The notes under the pieces are model-generated. The model worked only from the letters and a program-made list of their open reading frames with translations, was not told the origin of the DNA and made no database searches. Both the position numbers and the translations under genes were made by a program. A stretch of 64,000 bases of DNA from Caprimulgus europaeus (taxonomy: Eukaryota > Chordata > Aves > Caprimulgiformes > Caprimulgidae): contig OU015532.1 in NCBI GenBank assembly GCA_907165065.1, positions 31,748,339-31,812,338 of the forward strand, read 5' to 3'. Below, one piece after another: positions 1-12,604 of the stretch. The first letter of the stretch is position 1; every line of letters begins with the position of its first letter.

Positions 1-3000
1 AGCTGAATATTATACCACTACCTCTGAGCACAGAGGAATAACAAAAACTTTTTTTTTTTTTGACAGTCACCACAGAAATCATTTGTTTAAGATATTATTT
101 TCTAACACTACTCAATCAGCCCTATGTTGTGTGGATATACCTTTTCCCTAGTTTAGAACATGGGTGGCTTCAAGGTGCTGTTTCCTTATAACTACTATTA
201 ACAAGAATAATCTGTTTCCAGAATAGACTCTGAAGAAGCTGATAGAAATGCAATTTTGTGGACCATCATTTCTGAGATTTTCTTCCTTTAGTTATGTAAC
301 AGAGGCTGAATTTTGCAAACTTATTCACCTGCTAAGGTTACAATACTTGTTGAGCATAGTGTCAATGTATGGCAAGGACCAGTGACAGTACAGAATGTGC
401 ACCACTGCATGACGTTCTGCCGTGTAAGAGTTAAGGCAAAAAGAGAAGAGGAATGAGGTTCCTAAAGCCACTGTACATTCACCTAGGAATTACTTATCTT
501 CAAAATATTCTATTAGTTTAGGATTTTAGGAAGGTAAGCAGTGTGTGCAGTGATAATTTTGACTTAAGACCTAGAAAACTACCAAGCTCAGTGATTTGAT
601 TTACTGACCTTCTTTATTCCAGAGAAGTCCAGAGAGACACATAATAACAGTCTTTAAGTATGAAAATGAGCTTAATCTGTTTGTCATATGTATGGTTGAG
701 AAGATGAGAAGGTTAAGTTAAACTTCAGGAACCCCTCTCAATAAGCATTTTAAAAAATACATTAGAAACACTGTACCAGGAAGGTAAGGAAACACCCTAG
801 CTGATCTGAATATATATGTAGTTACCTGTCTTAGAGTATGATAATTAACTAGATAGTCTATTGAGTTGCCTAAATTCCATTATTTTGTCAGCTGACTACG
901 ATAATCAAGGTAAGATCACACTGCTTACAATATTACCTATCTACAGAGAATGTTTTACATCAGGTTAGGTAACACAGCTCTTTAAGCCCATTTTTTAACT
1001 TAAATTTAGTTCCTAGGGAAGGTAACTCCATAAAACCAATGGGATGTGTCTCTAAATTTGAGGTGGTACCTGTAGCTTTCAGGAACTTAGTAAGTTGACT
1101 GTGTGCCTTATGAGTTGTGACTACTACCTCTTTCAAAACTACCCAGAAAATCACAGTGGGTAGTATCTTAGGGTCATGTGTTACCACATAGATCCAGGCT
1201 AAGGAGACATTCATTGAGATTAGAAGTTTTTAAACATTTTGGGGCTTCATTTTATGTACATCTTTGGGGAGTATGTTGTCGGTCACTAACCTTGATATAT
1301 CATATTAAATCTCAAGAACTGACAGAGCCGTGTTCATATTCCACCTCAGAAGGAAGACGGTCCAAAACGCTGAAGACTGACACTAGAAATGTATGAATGT
1401 ACTTCAGATTCCACGTGGTAAATTTGCTTAGCACTGATGCATAATCTGCATTAACTATAGGACATGTTTAAAAGCAATAAAATGCTTAAATGTTTTAATT
1501 GTCTCCCTGCTTAATTTAGGTTTTATTAAATCGGGTATGGTAGGCAAAATAATTACCATCAGATTATTGAAATCTTATTTATTGAATATAAACTATTAAA
1601 TACATAATAATTAAGATTTTGTGAAACAAATTATAATAACAACAGTTTGTATATATACAAAAACCTCCTGCACTGTGTCAAAGCGCTTACGGCTGCACAA
1701 GAAGAGAGTATGCAATTTTGCAGTGTATGGAAATCAAAAAAGGAAATCTGAAATAAAAATTAGCCATTGTGTTTCAGACATTAAACTGTATTCTATTCTC
1801 TCCCCTCCTTTCTTTTTTTGTTTTAAAGTTCTTAAAGATTTTGAGAAAAGCATTATAAGAAAAACATAATGAATATCTTTAGTGGTGCTTCCTGGTGAGG
1901 TACTAGAATATATATGTAAAATTTACGATATCACTGGTAATACTCTTGCCAGCAACTCAACATCTGTGACATAAGGCTTCTGGCTTGTTTTCCAGCTATG
2001 AAATAAGAAAAGATGATAGAAGCCTTTTTTACTGCCTCCAGCATTCTGGACTCTTCAAAGTATAAGGTGTAGTTGTGGGGCAGCCTTACTGGGCACAGTG
2101 CAAAGATATATGACATTAACACTGTGACACAATGTTTAGAAAAAATTGATTAATAACCAGCCAAATGCTCTTCATTATCTTGTTCTTAACCACAAGTACT
2201 TTTCCATATATGGGTAGTCATTTTTTATACTGCTGTTCCTCACAAGTATAATAATGCACATCACAACAAAAAGTAACTCAGCACTCTTTGAAATACATCT
2301 ACAGAATATGGGAACACTAGTAAACATTACATTTTACCATGCAAAATCTCCAGTGTGTCAAAGTGTTGCCTATTTGATTTAGAAACATAGTAAAGTAGAT
2401 ACTGAATTTTCACATGGCAGGGGCATACACATATTGTAAACTCTTTTTAGCATAGGAGGTCAAGTTTATAATCACTCATAGTTTCTTTATATTGCAAGAG
2501 ATGTGAAGGTTTCCAAGTCAAGGAGCTAAGGTGTCTTTTTTTAGCTACTGTGTGGGGTTATAATACAAGAAAGATGTTGCTTAAATTGACTAGGAAAACA
2601 AAACACACAAAACAGTAAACATTAAACAAGTTATTCAGTAAAATAGTAGAAAATGCCTGTAAAAATTTAATTCCAGTTTTTTCTGTTTCTCCCCTTCAGT
2701 CACAACTATGGTTTGTCCCCTAATTAATTTATTGTTCTGTATCCTAAATCCATGCCAACCCAGAAATCTACTTTTACAATTCTTTTTTTTTTTTTTTTGC
2801 ATCTTTAATGATGAATGGTTTTGCATGGTTTTTACAGCCAGATGGAAATGTCATCTGTATTTTTCCATTTATAAAATTTGTTCTGAATCCTTAAGTATCC
2901 TGATTATTTTCTAGGCTTGGAGAGTCTCATGTGGATCTGTAAAGCCCAAAACATAGATGGAATTGTTCCTTCATTTGTTTTTCATCTTTCAGCAATAAAT

Positions 3001-3737
3001 CATGAGACAATCTGCTAGGTCTTTCCTTCCAATGTTTTTTTTAGTGAAATAAAAACCGGTTTACATCAAGGTTAACCAGCAAATTTCATGTCGCTGTATG
3101 ATTATGAAGCTCTTGTCAAAGTTTTACAAGATGAATTGTTGTCTGAACTCTTTCTTCAGAGACTGAGAAATACTTTTGCAAGATGGATAAAGTATGGCAG
3201 ACAGCTGAGAGCTGGAGTTAAAGCAGGACACTCTACTGTTTAAAGGGGACTCTTCAGTATTTTTAGCAATATAAACAAAGTAATTACACAGTGAACCATC
3301 ACTTCTTCACAGAGTTAAAAGACATTGGAAATGGCAGTGTCAGGGTTAGTCAATAAAATAATGAGAATTACCACCATCTGTCAGAAAGTGATGAGCTTTT
3401 TTCTTTAGATTTGCTATGATAAATACACAAGATGTAAAACACCCCCACTGTATAGCAGCAATTAGAAAATACTTACCCATCATAGCAACAATTGGAAAAC
3501 TGTTATAAGAGGATTATATTAATAACTTAGAAAGAACTTGTAAGAGTTAGTAGAACCCAGTAAATTTAATAGCCCATCCAGAATTTGCCCATAGAAATTT
3601 TAGTTTTCCCTATTTGACTCCATGCAGTGACCATGAAGAAATAAATTTCCCACTTGCAGTTAGGCAGGAGATTGTCTGATACGGAGATAATGATACTGAT
3701 GCAGTACTCTATTTGTTATTATATTTGTTATTATATT
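1..3737. other. Unique AT-rich noncoding DNA, no gene seen
   Basis: I see no recognisable repeat, RNA gene or coding exon here. It has short homopolymer runs, such as a T run near 50-61 and another near 2782-2799. The open frames on both strands are short (84 codons or fewer) and have no recognisable domain. The last 27 bases hold a 12-base unit (ATTTGTTATTAT) repeated twice in tandem and then partially, directly beside the LTR that follows. Confidence 0.6.
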
Positions 3738-4336
3738 TCATCTGGTTGAGATGGAGTTAATTTTCCCCACAGCAGTTCTCAGACTGCTATGTTTTGTATT
3801 AGTAGCTAGAAAGGTGTTGAGAACACACCAGTGTTGTGGTTACTGCTGAGCAGTGCTCGCACAGCATCAAGGTTGGCTCTCCAACATTCTGTCACTTCAC
3901 CCCCAAAGGCCAGTAGGCTGGGTGTGGGCAAGATCTTGTGAGGGGACATAACCAGGACAGCTGACCCAAACTGACCAAAGGGACATTCCATACCGTATGT
4001 TGTCTGCTCAGAAATAAAAGCTAAGAGAAAGGAGAGGGTGGGGGTCATTTGTTATTATATTTGTCTTCCAGAGCAACAGCTATGTGTACTGAAGTCCTAA
4101 ATCCTGGGATGTGGCTGGACATTGTCTGCTAATGGAGAATAGAGAATAAGTCTTTTGTGTTCCTTTGCTTCCAGGTGGGGCCTTTGATTTTGCTTTATTA
4201 AACTACCTTTACCTTGACCCGTGAGTTGGCTTCTTTCTTTTTCCATCTTATTTTCTCCTGCTCTGTTCTGCTAGGGAGGGGAAAGGTAGAACAGTTTGGT
4301 GGGCACCTGGCTTCCAGCCAAGGGCAACCCACCACA
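3738..4336 (+). mobile_element. Solo LTR of an avian endogenous retrovirus (ERVL-like)
   Basis: This is a roughly 600-bp long terminal repeat with no retroviral coding sequence on either side, so it is a solo LTR left by recombination between two LTRs. The 5' part (GAGATGGAGTTAATTTTCC near 3748) and the 3' end (GGTGGGCACCTGG...CCACCACA, 4299-4336) match LTRs I know from neoavian genomes. Orientation follows from a TATA-like AATAAAAG at 4013-4020, an ATTAAA polyadenylation signal at 4197-4202 and the U5-like CTTGACCCGTGAGT that follows. The first bases have drifted from the usual TGTT start, so the left edge is uncertain by a few bases. I see no matching target-site duplication, which agrees with an old insertion. 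The exact family name cannot be given from memory. Confidence 0.8.
4197..4202 (+). promoter_or_regulatory. LTR polyadenylation signal ATTAAA
   Basis: The hexamer ATTAAA sits just before the CTTTACCTTGACCC segment, where avian LTRs of this type carry their poly(A) signal at the R/U5 border. It fixes the LTR orientation as plus. Whether it still works is unknown. Confidence 0.5.
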
Positions 4337-7300
4337 GTTCTTAAGCTAGAAAAAATATAATACATCTATTACTTTGCATACTGGAGAAAATTGATTAAGG
4401 CATGTTGTGTAGTTCATATTCCTAGCACTTTAACTACACTGAAGTCAAGTAACTTATCTTGCCAAAATAAAAATAAATCACAATCTTTTTTCTGTGTCTG
4501 ATTTCTTTTTAAGCAATAACAATAAAATTATAAGAGGACTTCGACACTGAAGAGACAGAAATCTCTTTTATTGCCTTTCAGTAAGAGAGAAGATTCTGTA
4601 CCTTTGTTTGTTTGTTTTAATCTATTACTTCCTCACACTTTAGGAAAAAATGACAGGGGAGTTTAAAACTGATAGGATAGTCTCTGGTTCAGAAACCAGG
4701 AACATTGTGACTGTTTTAATGTCCTTAATTTAAAAATTGAAAGGGAAAAATATAAAAAGATGTTTCACTTTTACACAACTGTGAAATGTTTGAATGAGTG
4801 TGAGAATATGCTGTAGCACAGTGTCCAAAAACTGAGTAATTGCACCACCTGGACACTCAAGACTGACTCATGTGTATGGCATTTCTTGCTTCGAGTGGAA
4901 GGAACTCATCTCTCACAAGTACAGAAAGTACCGTTTCTAACTCAGGAAGGGAATGACATTGCCTTGACCTATTATCCAGCTGGCTGGAGAGTAGTTCACA
5001 CACAGGTCTAAGACTGTTCTCCCCACCAAAAGGAAGCTTTATATGAATTGCTCATTCATCATTCCAACATCATTAAATCAAGCTCTTCCTCTGTGTTGTT
5101 GCTTTGTTACTCCTCAGTACTAGCAAAGAAGCCAAGTTTAGCTAAGGCTAAGACAAACAAGATAACTTTGTACTCCAACCTGTTGTTCAGTTAGCTTTCA
5201 ATACTGATTTGTCTGATGGTAAGATCCTGAGTGGAGGGAAGATGAATAGAGTATGTGTTAAATTTTAAGGCTTGTGTGTGTCTCAGACTGAAAAGGAATC
5301 TGTACTGTCTTCTTCCCTTCTGCTCTGTATTATCTAGTATCTTTTTTCTCATGCACAAGAACCCAGGATATAATCAATATACATACTAAAAAAAGCACAT
5401 AGAAAGAAGAGATGCTCAAAAAAACCCACAGAAAAACAAGAGTACTTTTCTATATTCTATGCAGAAAAGTGATCAACAGAACCTTCACAGTCTCGATATT
5501 CACACTAAAGAGATGACTCTATCTTGTAATTTTTTCCCCAAACACAAGCAAAACTTATTTAATGAAAAAGGTTTTGGGAGCTGAGCTGAATATCTTATGA
5601 GTAATGCAATAAAACTGCAGTAAGATATTCAAGTGCTATAGTTTCAAACATTTCGACATTTAAATGGAATATATATCAATTTTAAAATGAAGTGGAATGC
5701 TTTTTTTTTAAAAAAAAAAAAGTTAGTATTTTCTTGTCTACCTGTCTCATAAATATCTCAAACAGTCCAATTGCTTATGTGGAGGTTTTTTTTCCACTCC
5801 TGGCTAGTGTCAAGAAACAATATCAAACAAGAAAAAAAACCAACAACTTTTTCAAAGTTTCAAGTACTAAACAAAAGGCCGAATCACTCTTCTTAGTAAA
5901 TTGTTACTTACTTTATTCTCTTCTTTAAAGAATTGTTTGCCTCAACTGCTACATCAGTATGCAATATAACATTTATTTACTTTCTCTGAACTAACCTAAT
6001 TTAATTTTCTATTTTGACAGAATAAAAAATACAGATGTACATTAACTCACTTTATTCATCACTTAAATTAACACTGGAGATTTCATCTGTAGTAGTATAA
6101 CAGGTCTGAGCTTATTTCCATTGAAACCAACAAAATTATTGTCTCTGACTTTAATGTTGCAAATCTAGATGGTTTCAAAATTGCTCTATAGGTTGACAAA
6201 ATATATCCTCATAGAAAACTTCATCCATATGTATAATATTGAAAGTCTAGAATCTCTTGTTTATCTCCAGAGTCTTCTAAATTAATTTCTGGCTCACCCT
6301 AATAGCAAAGCTTTGGAGTTTTAATAGTGTTTGCCCTAGAGAGGATAATTAATATGTTTTTTAATGTTCTTTCTATTTAGTAATATAAATCAAACTACCT
6401 TCAATCTTATCATGTTCTTAGACACTTATAAGGTAGGAGTGAAACAGATATTTTTCCTGATATAAGGAGATGCTTTTTAACAGATATTTTAACAGAAGAA
6501 GGCTATTTCCTTTATAGACTTTTGCCTAGTACAGCTAGGTTTCTAATGGTTCCTAGATTAGACTGGGAAAAAATTGTTCTGAAAGTGTAATTGGCTGGAA
6601 TAGATTGGAGCATAGGTGACCTACTAGAATCATCTTAGTTTTTCCCCATAGAAACAATTTTATGTCAGTGAAAGCTCTTAGGACACTCAGAATATTTCTA
6701 TCTCTGTGGTTCTTCTGTTATGGGACATAATGGTTGTGTCCGAAGATTTGAATACTGTGGTTGCCTGTTTCAAAGCAAAGTTGAATGAAATAACTCTCAT
6801 CTAATGTCTTAAATTAGGAAAGTTAGTGATGCCTTATTTCCTTAAAGTCTATGAAACTAATAAAACCCCAAGTTTTCCAATTTCTTTTCCTTGTTCCTTT
6901 TTTCTTGAAAAAACATGAATTTATTTTCTGACTTCTTCTACTCACTTTTCATTGTCTAGTTTTTCTTTACATCACCCCATCCCACTTCCATACATCTCCA
7001 CTCAATTTCTTGTCAAAATATTCCCTAAGCTTTTGTCCTCTTTCCCTGTGAACATATGACCTTAGCATATCCCTCCATTTCTTGTTATTTCTAATAATTC
7101 CATAGAATCTGTCTGTAGCTGATTCACTTAAAAAATTTTATACCCCCTAAAAAAAATCATTTGTTCTTGTATGCTTGCATTCATACTCTGACATCTACAA
7201 CTCCCAAATCTATATTCAGTTCATTTTCCAAACTGGGTACAACAATATTATTGTTATTTGTCTGCCCAAATTATCTCATGCTTCCTCGTTTATATTGGTC

Positions 7301-8126
7301 AGCTATAGTTTCAGCCATAGGAAATTCCAAAATTAGTTGAACTTTTTATGGTAACTTTATATTATTTGTCTTTTCACAGTATCATGTTTAATTACTTTCT
7401 GTTTAAAATCACAAGATATACAAAACCTGTTTCAAACTGAAAAATTATTTTTCTTCTCAGTTTCCTTTCTCTCATCCAGATCATCACCTAGTTGAAATTG
7501 TCATTGGAAATTTGTGCATAACGCATTACTTCATCCATTCTCTGACAGTTAATCCTCTAATTATAACTTCCTTCACATCCATTCCTTTCAGTTTATTACA
7601 TCTGTTGTCAATGTAACTCTGTCTCCAGCAGTTTTCCTATAAGACCCCTTAAGGATTTTTCTAACTTAGCTTTCAAGCCCTTGTCTCTTCCAGGTGTATG
7701 CAGGGAGAAAGAAGTCCTTTAGTTCTATTGTATGGGAGGAACAAGAGTCAGACTTAGAGAAGGAGAGTATTCTCCTGATTCCCACTCCTTCCCTTCTTGG
7801 TTATTGGTAGACTTGGATTGTTACCATAGGCGTTGTCAAGCAGGACAAGGCAGGGAAGCCATAGCTCAAATTAATATCTTCAAGAGCTCGTTAGGAGGGT
7901 GCAAAATCTCTCATTCAGCAAAACTCAGAGTTCAGCCAGACCTTGGGATTATGGAGCTTCCATGTCTCACAGAGGAATAAGGTATCTATTTTCTGGAAGA
8001 CTGTATTTTTGCAGTTGTGAGAAGCAGAAGCTTAAAAAATGAACTGTTACACAAAGTGGTTTTTGTCACGATCATAGAGGCACTACATATTAAGCCTTTT
8101 TCTCCCAGAAGGAAGATACATCCAAC
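4337..8126. other. Unique noncoding DNA with a pyrimidine-skewed block
   Basis: I see no gene or recognisable mobile element. At 5701-5721 nine T are followed by twelve A, a small self-complementary tract. From about 6870 to 7700 the plus strand is noticeably rich in C and T, unlike its flanks. This could be a very old repeat or simply low-complexity drift. The open frame at 7732-7980 (82 codons) has no recognisable family. Confidence 0.55.
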
Positions 8127-8193
8127 CAAAAACAAAAACAAAAACAAAAACAAAAACAAAAACAAAAACAAAAACAAAAACAAAAACAAAACA
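8127..8193. repeat. (CAAAAA)n hexanucleotide microsatellite
   Basis: About eleven consecutive CAAAAA units, nearly without interruption. The minus strand reads as an artificial Phe-Leu repeat and is not a protein. Confidence 0.95.
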
Positions 8194-8255
8194 ACCAAAG
8201 AAACCCCAAACCCAAAGAATGGTATATTACTCTTTTGTCCATTTCAAACATTTCT

Positions 8256-8340
8256 CTGTGTGTGGGTGTGTATGTGTGTGTGTGTATATATATATTTTTT
8301 TTATTATTTTTTTTAATTTTTTTTTTAATTTTTTTTTTTA
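8256..8340. repeat. TG / TA / poly-T low-complexity tract
   Basis: A TG-rich run (8257-8285) passes into TATATATA (8286-8294) and then into T runs broken by A (8295-8340). It is a compound microsatellite about 60 bp beyond the (CAAAAA)n tract. Confidence 0.9.
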
Positions 8341-11300
8341 GCTGTTCATAGGGAAAAAAATTTCTACATCATTAGTTCTGGATAGAATTTAGCTGAGGTT
8401 ACTAACCCAGACTGACCTCATCTGAGAAATAATGTTTTTGGATGTTTCTGTGAGGTTCACATAATAATGAACAGATACTTAAGCAACAAGTACAGACTGT
8501 GCTATTTTGACTGTGTTGCCTCTGGTTACAGTAATTGCAGTCAGATGAAGTATGTCATCTTATGCCCCACATGCATTCTCAGTGAGAAGGTAGCATTTTG
8601 TATAATGGGAAAGCCTCTCAGTGAAAGGAAAGGCCTCTCAAAGCTTTCAGCTGTCAATAGTGCACCACCACAGCAGCTCAGTGTGTGTCAAGTTGATCAC
8701 TTCACTGACACCCAGGCTACACGTCAAAAATACTGCAGTCTTTCTCATCTGCTAGTAGAAGCTATTTCCCTCCACTTTTATTCTCTGACACTTGCAGTTT
8801 TAACCCTGTTAAAATGGAAGCTAATTCTTTGCAATCAGAAGCTGTAGAAACATGCAACTATTATTTATTGATCAGGGAAATAGCTCATGTTTTAACCACT
8901 GTAGGTGAAAAAAATATTATGTGAATGGATGAGTACAACCCATTCATTGGTTAACAGACCCACAAGTCTGCTGAGAGAATCGGGTATCCACCTGATACCC
9001 CAGCTGCTGGAGTTCACATATGAATCTTTGCATTAGCTGACAGATGTACAAAAACTCATGCAGGCAGACAGGCAACTCCCTACTAAAATTGCTCTGCAGC
9101 AGAGGAGGCTTCTGTGAATTGTTAATTCCAGTACACAGACTCTGCTGTGCTTATGAGTGATTAGCTTCAGACAGGGCTATAGAGAGGCAAGCATGCTGGC
9201 CAGGAATCTCTCCCAGTCCGCCTATTCTGGCACAGTGTTTGAGCAGGATAATGTTGGCCTCAGACAAGTACGTTAATCTACTTGTGTTATAATAAATGTA
9301 CACATTTGAGCCCACTGAGGAATTTTACTTTTTCTACAGACAAAGTTGGATTGGCACACTTTTGGCAGCACTTCCCTCCACACATGGACTGTGACGGTAC
9401 GGAAGCGATCTAGCTCATGACGGCTGCCAGAAGCGTCCAAGTTGTGAGTGAACACCCGTGCTGAGCTTTTTCTTCTATAAAAGTAATGAAACAAAGTCTC
9501 AGCTTAGGTTACTTGTCATAATACTGAGCGTCTCAAGGCAATTCAGGAATAACAGTTTAGACCACTAAAGGCTGCCACTGCCAGTTGTGCTAAACATGCC
9601 CTGCTGCAAGCAGCTGGCACTACACATCATTATACCCTGACTGACAGTTTGAGTAGAATATGTAGCATAGAGACACATTATAAAGACAAAGTCTTTCATA
9701 TAAAGGGAACCTTAGTCATAAGAACAGAATATGGCCTGTGAATGTGTTATTTTTTTCATACTATTGTAAGGCAATTGTCAAATAAATTTTAACATTTGGT
9801 AACATAAACAATGACTAGTATTTCAAAATTAAGAAATATGGCAGCAATAGAGATAAGAAGCAACATATTCTAGATGGAAGATCCAGAATTTTAGATTTAT
9901 GCAGAGTTCTACATACCCTATGACTTTATACAAAGTATTCACTCAAGTATCTGAAGATAAAGTATGTTTAATGATATTTTCCCTTCTCCTATAGATTGAA
10001 AGAACAGTATGACTGTGCAGTGTTATTATGTGTATGGTCTTTTAAGGTATATATAGTAATAACTACATAAGGTCTACTCACCTTTGACAACTTTGATATG
10101 CCAATGAAAAATCGAAGGAAAATGTTTGTAAATAAAGGTTTAGGAGGAAATGCAATCCCAGGCAGAGCAAGCTATCAAGTAAGTTAATACCTAAGTCTAA
10201 ATTATGCCCAATATATAAGCTTCTAGTTTTGATATAAACTATCCATTAAGGGGAAGCTATGGTAAATAAAGGGAACATATATATTCATTACAGAACATTT
10301 TTCATATTTTGAATAACATAGCCTTTAGTCCAATGAGCAAAGGTACACAATTATTTTCACTTTCATGTTTCATTATTCCACAAATATAGGCATATACAGA
10401 TACACACTCACACAAACAAATCAAGGCTTTCAAATAATTTCTTATGACCTTAAGAAAATACTCTTCTGTTCAGTCTAATTTTTTAAAAAGAACACTGATT
10501 AATATTGCCAGTAGAAAATCAAACAGACTTAGCTGCTTGCAAAGAAAACACTATAACCACTATCTTTGTCAAATTCTCTCTGCTGCTGCTTCAGCTGTCA
10601 AAGCCAGTGGTGCACTGCAGCATTGAAGGTAATTTCCATTTAGTGGTAAAAGCTGTTTTCCTCAATTTTTTGGCTTCTTTGTCTTTTTCCTTCTTTGTCT
10701 TTCTGCTTGCCTCCTATCCATCTAATACTACTCAGATGTCATTGACATACTTACATTTACCACACCCCAGTGATTCCTATCCACCTACATGACATGCCTA
10801 TAGCACAAATGCTGATGATGCATTATATGTCCAGCACTTTTTGTCGCAGTGACATTCCTCAACAAAGTACTGCCTAGGGGCAGCTGCTGCTTCACAGCCA
10901 CCCTCTTATGCAGCAATTATTCAGTTCAATTACATGTTGATGATAAACTATTAAAAAGCACTCATGCAGAACTTCTTATTTACCAACAATCATTACATTC
11001 TTTTTTCCTTCTGCCATCTACAAATCTAATTGGAGAACAAAAAAGAAAAATCATCTGATTGGTTTTTAAAATGCTTAGATTAATGAATGTGAATATATCT
11101 GTATTTGCCATAGTGTTTCTAAAACAAATGCTCAGAGAAAGTGAAAGAGGGAAAGAAATAAAATAGTTGCATTAAGAATGTCACATTCTCTAAATAACAT
11201 ATCCATTGCCTTTTCAAATTAATTTAGAAATAGCAGAATGATAAAATACATGCATGAATCTCAAGGGTTTAGGTCTTATATTGATGAATTAGCCAGATAT

Positions 11301-12341
11301 TGAAGAATCTGAAAAGAATTATGGTAGGCAAGATAAAACTAAAAATACAAAACAAAGCAAACCAGTTATTTAGTCAGTACCACTCAGTATGTGGTCGAGT
11401 CTGGGAGAAGAACCTCAAACAGCCCCTCTATGCAATATAGAGACAGCATTTAGAACTAGCTCTCTTGATTTATTGCTGTGTGAACTAGAATAAATGCCAA
11501 ATTTCAATTTCTTAGAGATGCTTGTGTCTTTAAAATGGGAGCAGAAAAAAGGATCAGGAAAATGGTGCAGAACTATAAAATGATCTGATACTTAAAGCTG
11601 TCTATACTGGAGATATAATAAAAAGAGAGGACCATAACACAGCCAGGATCTTGGATACATGGTAAAAAATAGTGTGTTAGAGTGTGTTAAAAAGAAAAAA
11701 AAAATACAAACCCCTCAAACTAGTAGTACATGTAAGTGGTTCAGAATGAACAGCAGATTAACTTTCTTGAAACTGCTAGACCTCGTAAAAAAGATATGAC
11801 TCATAAGTCTATCACTGAGTTCCAGATGTTTATTTAAAAAACAAACAAACAAAAGCCCTGAAAACACAACAGTTTTATTTTAATGGCTTATTAAATGTTC
11901 AATGTATCATAAAACATGAAATTTATGTAAAGAAATACTTGTTCTTGAGTCAAGTAAGTTAGTAAGACCTTAAAAGCACACTTATTTATTAGATCTCGCT
12001 GCAAGCTAGAGTTGTCATCAAGTAACTAGCCTTTTAAATCAGTCAACATTTAGCTTCCAGACAGACTAATAAGCCCTGCTTATGTAACATATAACCCATA
12101 ACCCATTGACCTGCTCTAATGATGTGTGTTAGCTAAAAACTGTAAGTCTAAGTCCTCTCTTTAGTCTAAAAGCTCCCAATCTTATGTGTTGAGTAATACA
12201 TGAGGTAAAATATATCAGTTTGTGCAGTGTTGATTCTTTTATGGTGGAATTTCATGGCTCCTAAAAGTGAAAGGAGGAAAAACTATGCCCTGCAGTCAAT
12301 AGTCTTCTTGGAATGGCAAAGTAAAATAATAATATCAGTAA
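8341..12341. other. Unique noncoding DNA
   Basis: No established gene is visible. It contains a 127-codon frame at 8467-8847 that I do not believe is coding, a small CpG-rich patch at 9340-9443, and a short exon-like stretch at 10072-10178. The last two are described in the findings. The rest is AT-rich, with no recognisable repeat family. Confidence 0.5.
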
Positions 12342-12530
12342 TCAGAGAATCATAGAATGACAAAACCATAGGATGGTTTTGGTTGGAAGTGACCTTAAGG
12401 ATCATCTAGTTCCAAACTGCCTGCCATGGGCAAGGACAGCTTCCACTAGACTAGGTTGCTCAAAGCCTCATCCAACCTGGCCTTGAACACTACCAGGGAG
12501 TGGATATCCACAGCTTCTCTAGGCAACCTC
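12342..12530 (-). mobile_element. CR1 LINE, 5'-truncated 3' end
   Basis: The sequence reads as the reverse complement of a CR1 3' end. A degenerate tail (AGAATCATAGAATG) is followed by GGTTGGAAGTGACCTTAAGG and ATCATCTAGTTCCAAACTGC. Then come the GCTCAAAGCCTCATCC and CTTGAACACT segments that encode the last part of CR1 ORF2 and its 3' UTR. Only about 190 bp remain, typical of the severe 5' truncation of CR1. The tail holds one recognisable octamer and an extra interrupted segment, so this copy is older than the one at 58.6 kb. Its truncated end touches a microsatellite. Confidence 0.92.
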
Positions 12531-12550
12531 TAATAGTAATAGTAATAGTA

Positions 12551-12593
<43 letters not shown>

Positions 12594-12604
12594 CAACAAC
12601 AATA
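12531..12604. repeat. (TAATAG)n-(TAA)n-(CAA)n compound microsatellite
   Basis: TAATAG units grade into a long TAA run and then CAACAACAACAA. It lies at the 5'-truncated end of the neighbouring CR1, not at its 3' tail, so it did not arise from the tail octamers. Confidence 0.95.

Noticed and set aside
7986-8198. Phe-Leu repeat frame on the minus strand
   Set aside because: Translation of the (CAAAAA)n microsatellite.
8467-8847. Open frame of 126 residues on the plus strand
   Set aside because: It has no recognisable domain, no codon or composition signal and no splice or promoter context. A frame of this length is expected by chance in 64 kb of such DNA read six ways.
12531-12604. Regular repeats considered as an array of interest
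   Set aside because: Units of 3-6 bases with no spacers; it is a plain microsatellite and not CRISPR-like.
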